Source: Gyromitra esculenta | Taxonomy: Eukaryota; Ascomycota; Pezizomycetes; Pezizales; Discinaceae | Length of the DNA stretch: 64,000 nucleotides | Direction: 5' to 3' | NCBI GenBank assembly: GCA_038503075.1 | Contig: JBCAML010000002.1 | Span: 62,001-126,000 of the forward strand | Part shown: in pieces, positions 61,426 through 64,000 of the stretch | Layout: every line of letters starts with the position of its first letter | Position numbering within the stretch: the first letter of the stretch is position 1 | Position numbers and translations under genes: made by a program | Notes under the pieces: generated by a model | Databases searched by the model: none | What the model was told of the DNA's origin: nothing | What the model saw: the letters and a program-made list of their open reading frames with translations, nothing else

Positions 61426-63322
61426 GCACTCCCAAGTCAACCGAATTTTTTTGTCTCAGTACAGGTGCTAAAATCTCAAACAGATATCCGGAAAGACTAA
61501 AATGGTTATGTATGCTCTATAGCTAGCTAGATCTTAATACAGGCATTGTCTTAATCGACTATCAAGGGGTAAAACTATGTCTCACCTCTTATCACTATCT
61601 ATCCTGACTTCCGAAGAGTGCGAGTAGAGGGATCATGGAGACATTGTACAACCTCGCAGATTTCGATGCGGATCTTTTTTGATTCACTCATGATTACCTA
61701 TTCGATCTTAATTAAAAACCCAATCATATTAATAAAGGACCCGACGGCCATTCCCCGAACACTCTCCCGGGGAGAAACAAACGTCAGAATGTTTCTCGGG
61801 GTCGGGGAGAAGGGTAAGAAAAAAGGAACCTATGAAATTATGACATACCATCCAGATAATCTCATTTGTGGTTTGAAAAAAAAAAAAGATATTGGTGTTA
61901 TGAACCAGGTCGGTAATATTTATATTTTAATTGGTTACGCTGGTTCAGAGACTATAGCACCCAACAGGATCAATCGGGCCGAGCCGAAAGGCGCAATTTA
62001 ATATCACATACGGCTTTTATTAGGTCCCACCGTATTCGAGACATCCACAATGATCCAAACTTCATCTCCCCCATTAAAGTTGCTCAGTCAATGATAATCT
62101 GGGCCCCAGTGCTTATCCTGGGAGGTCGACATAATTATACGTATACAATTACGAGTGATTGTTTATGAAACATCCCTGGATACGTATTTGGGTAATTAAT
62201 AACTAACAGATATATAAGCCATGCTACCCCGGTCGAAGATATCCTCCCTTTAGCCTTGCGAAGGGATTGGAGGATTTTAGAACCGGTATTCCGGCCGAGC
62301 TTTTATCCCGGCAGTGCATAAAAATACATCCCGAGGCTAAAACAGATCTGGAACGATGGTTTCTTTTTCTGTGAGGCTGTGGCGTGGTAATGGCGAGGGA
62401 ATACCACGGTTAACTATGGTGCAAACTAGAGCAGATGATGATTTTACCAAGATACTGCTCTCGGTATTGCGTTATTTAAGCATTGATCATGAGGGATAAA
62501 AAGGGTAGCCAAGTTTTCAATTGATTTTGACAGGTATTTGTAGCCGAGGATTGCCCCAAAAAATGAGGAGCTCCTGAGACCTGTGAATGCAAGGATATCA
62601 AGAAAACAAAGTCAGTAAAATTTGCTTCTCTGGAAACATCTTTCGGTCGATGCACAAGACGAGCAATGGCTTGAGTCATGGGCGATGCAGTCAGTATTGG
62701 GCCGTTCGAGTGATGGTGCATGACGATTTATCGACCCAGGATATCCAGGTGCTCTAATTACCCCACCCAACAGCACTCGGAAGGACATGCAAACATGTGC
62801 ATGTAGAGAGACCTTCGAGGCAATCAAAACATGCGGGTAGACGGGGTATCTGAGACGTAGACGCACACAGCTTAGTTGCACCTTACCAGTCGTTCTAGGC
62901 CCATCCTCAATATAATACAGCTGTGTGAGGACTTGGATGAAGGATTGAAATTAAGTAAAACAAACTCCATTACTCATCGAGGGAGAGTAGCATATGTCGT
63001 GAGTGTAATAGAACGGTATATACGGCTCCATTCGTGGCCATGGAATATCACTCGGTTGTCATTACTTCGTCATCTTAGACACGCAGATAGAGAGCATCAC
63101 GGAGACAATTTACCACGGACATCCCGGTCAACATGCATCTCCAAACCAGGAATATATCCACTACCCTTCTCATTTGATCGGAATGCCGCGTCAGACCACT
63201 TTCGTAGGAGTCGAATTGGTGTTGAACAGTTGTGAGGCATAAATAGGTACTTACCTCCAACCCGCAAACCTTATTCCCACCACATACATCTCCATCCACC
63301 CCAAGCCTCCTCATCGAGCTTC

Positions 63323-63329
63323 TATAAAA
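63323..63329 (+). promoter_or_regulatory. TATA box of the Cys-rich small gene
   Basis: TATAAAA lies 70 bp upstream of the ATG at 63399. It is followed by a C/A/T-rich leader (CATCTACATTCCAATCTCC) typical of fungal 5' leaders. This supports 63399 as a real start. Confidence 0.55.
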
Positions 63330-63398
63330 GGCATTCCTTTCAAGACCAAGCACCTTGACCATCTACATTCCAATCTCCAATCTCATAAACGCAAACCC

Positions 63399-63614
63399 AT
63401 GCCGGCACCTCCAAAGATCTCACTCTGCTGCGTATGCTCATCAGGATATGCGCTCGATAAGCCCGGATGCAATGTGTGCCGACATCAACGCTGCGCTAGC
63501 TGCACCACACAAGGAATCTGGACGTGTTGCAATTGTGCCTCGCAATACGGCCTCGGAACACGCGAGTGCTCAGTATGCCTCCACCACCGTTGCGATAGAT
63601 GTAAGCGTGGGTAG
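63399..63614 (+). CDS. Small protein with two tandem CCxC-Cx2C-Cx2C zinc-finger-like repeats
   Basis: A 71-aa protein with 14 Cys. Residues 10-35 and 43-68 are two repeats of identical spacing, CCxC-x10-C-x2-C-x4-C-x2-C, offset by 33 residues: LCCVCSSGYALD...CNVCRHQRCASC and TCCNCASQYGLG...CSVCLHHRCDRC. Four CxxC-like knuckles with nearby His suggest two small zinc-binding modules. I recall fungal proteins with WxCCxC...CxxCxHxxCxxC patterns but no function. There is no signal peptide, so a cytoplasmic or nuclear adaptor or nucleic-acid/protein-binding role is more likely than a secreted disulfide protein. The ATG is in context CAAACCCATGCCG with a TATA box 70 bp upstream. A GTAAGC donor overlaps the last Cys codon, so a spliced longer form is possible. 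Confidence 0.65.
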   Translation: MPAPPKISLCCVCSSGYALDKPGCNVCRHQRCASCTTQGIWTCCNCASQYGLGTRECSVCLHHRCDRCKRG

Positions 63615-64000
63615 AAGGAAGGGATGGGGAAGGGATGTTTGATTATTAAGATTCGTCATAGTATGACGCGCGTACGGTGAATGATTTCCGCCCGGGTGGA
63701 CGTTTTTCCTTTATTGTAAAATTGGAGGGGTTATTTTTTATTTTCTCTTCCTTTTCACTATTATTTTTTTGTTTTCCATTTTTTCCATTTTTTTTTTCCC
63801 TTGTATCGCGTCTTCAAGGAATCCTGGTCGAGAGGTTAGGGGAAGGAGCATGTGAGAAGGCGTTTTTGGAAATCATAGTGAACAGCGTTGATAGATAGCA
63901 ATGTTTCAAGTAGCGCAAAATGTAACGTTACAACTAGATTCTGGGATATCCCCAGCTCAAAAAAAGCAATTCCTGGTAAGCGAGGGCCGAGACCATATAT
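63615..64000. other. 3' side of the Cys-rich gene
   Basis: Contains long T-rich tracts (63725-63810), plausible 3' UTR or terminator-type sequence. No gene is evident to the window edge. Confidence 0.5.

Larger units (their letters stand above)
60248..63398. other. Gene-poor interval with a miniature element
   Basis: Open frames at 61618-62001 and 62876-63235 (both +) have no recognisable domain. A TA-flanked inverted-repeat element lies at 61290-61425, and a loose 80-bp inverted repeat (ATTTGTCAC...GTGACAAAT) at 60831-60910. The right edge is the promoter of the Cys-rich gene. Confidence 0.55.

Noticed and set aside
1..64000. CRISPR arrays, bacterial operons, rRNA genes, telomeric TTAGGG repeats
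   Set aside because: None was seen on reading through the window. Gene structure with spliceosomal introns indicates a eukaryotic nuclear chromosome.

Overview
This window reads as nuclear DNA of a filamentous ascomycete (Pezizomycotina; the class cannot be fixed from the sequence alone). The signs are genes split by many short introns (about 46-75 nt, GT...AG with CTAAC/CTGAT-like branch sites), typical filamentous-fungal families (a 7-TM fungal rhodopsin-domain protein, fungalysin, an AA14 copper monooxygenase, homogentisate dioxygenase, a quinate-permease-like MFS carrier), and long AT-rich gene-poor blocks carrying transposon relics and miniature inverted-repeat elements with TA target duplications. 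Exon structures below were built by hand from splice signals, reading phase and family conservation. No search or RNA evidence was available.

Layout. 1-48: start of a minus-strand gene leaving the window. 0.4-3.1 kb: two miniature inverted-repeat elements in gene-poor DNA. 3.7-7.2 kb (+): a roughly 14-exon dynamin-like / SLIP-GC-like large GTPase. 7.2-10.9 kb: no convincing gene. 11.0-12.4 kb (+): fungal rhodopsin-domain membrane protein. 13.6-14.9 kb (-): AA14-type lytic polysaccharide monooxygenase with signal peptide and mature N-terminal His. 16.4-18.3 kb (-): molybdenum sulfite oxidase. 19.1-19.3 kb: a miniature mariner-like element. 19.6-21.2 kb (-): homogentisate 1,2-dioxygenase. 22.0-24.1 kb (-): secreted fungalysin metalloprotease. 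24.1-28.0 kb: gene-poor. 28.0-30.1 kb (-): DUF2264 protein. 30.8-32.4 kb (+): Gfo/Idh/MocA oxidoreductase. 33.7-35.6 kb (-): MFS sugar or sugar-acid transporter. 35.6-43.3 kb: gene-poor, including a strongly C-rich/G-poor stretch. 43.4-46.6 kb (-): a 1067-aa conserved fungal protein of unknown function. 46.6-59.7 kb: gene-poor. 58.3-60.3 kb: a cluster of Tc1-like relics with a transposase DNA-binding fragment. 61.3 kb: another TA-flanked miniature element, with a diverged relative at 56.8 kb. 63.4-63.6 kb (+): a 71-aa protein with two exact-spacing Cys-rich repeats.

How the genes fit together. DUF2264, Gfo/Idh/MocA and the MFS carrier are adjacent. The first two diverge from a shared 686-bp promoter with a palindromic CTCCGCC/GGCGGAG site and three carbon-catabolite-repressor-type hexamers, so a small uptake-and-catabolism cluster for a plant-derived sugar or sugar acid is a reasonable hypothesis. 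The AA14 oxidase and fungalysin are secreted degradative enzymes. Homogentisate dioxygenase is present without its usual partners (maleylacetoacetate isomerase, fumarylacetoacetase) nearby. The most unusual observations are the CCxC tandem-repeat protein, a GC-AG intron next to a 17-nt microexon in the DUF2264 gene, and the several unrelated TA-flanked miniature elements.
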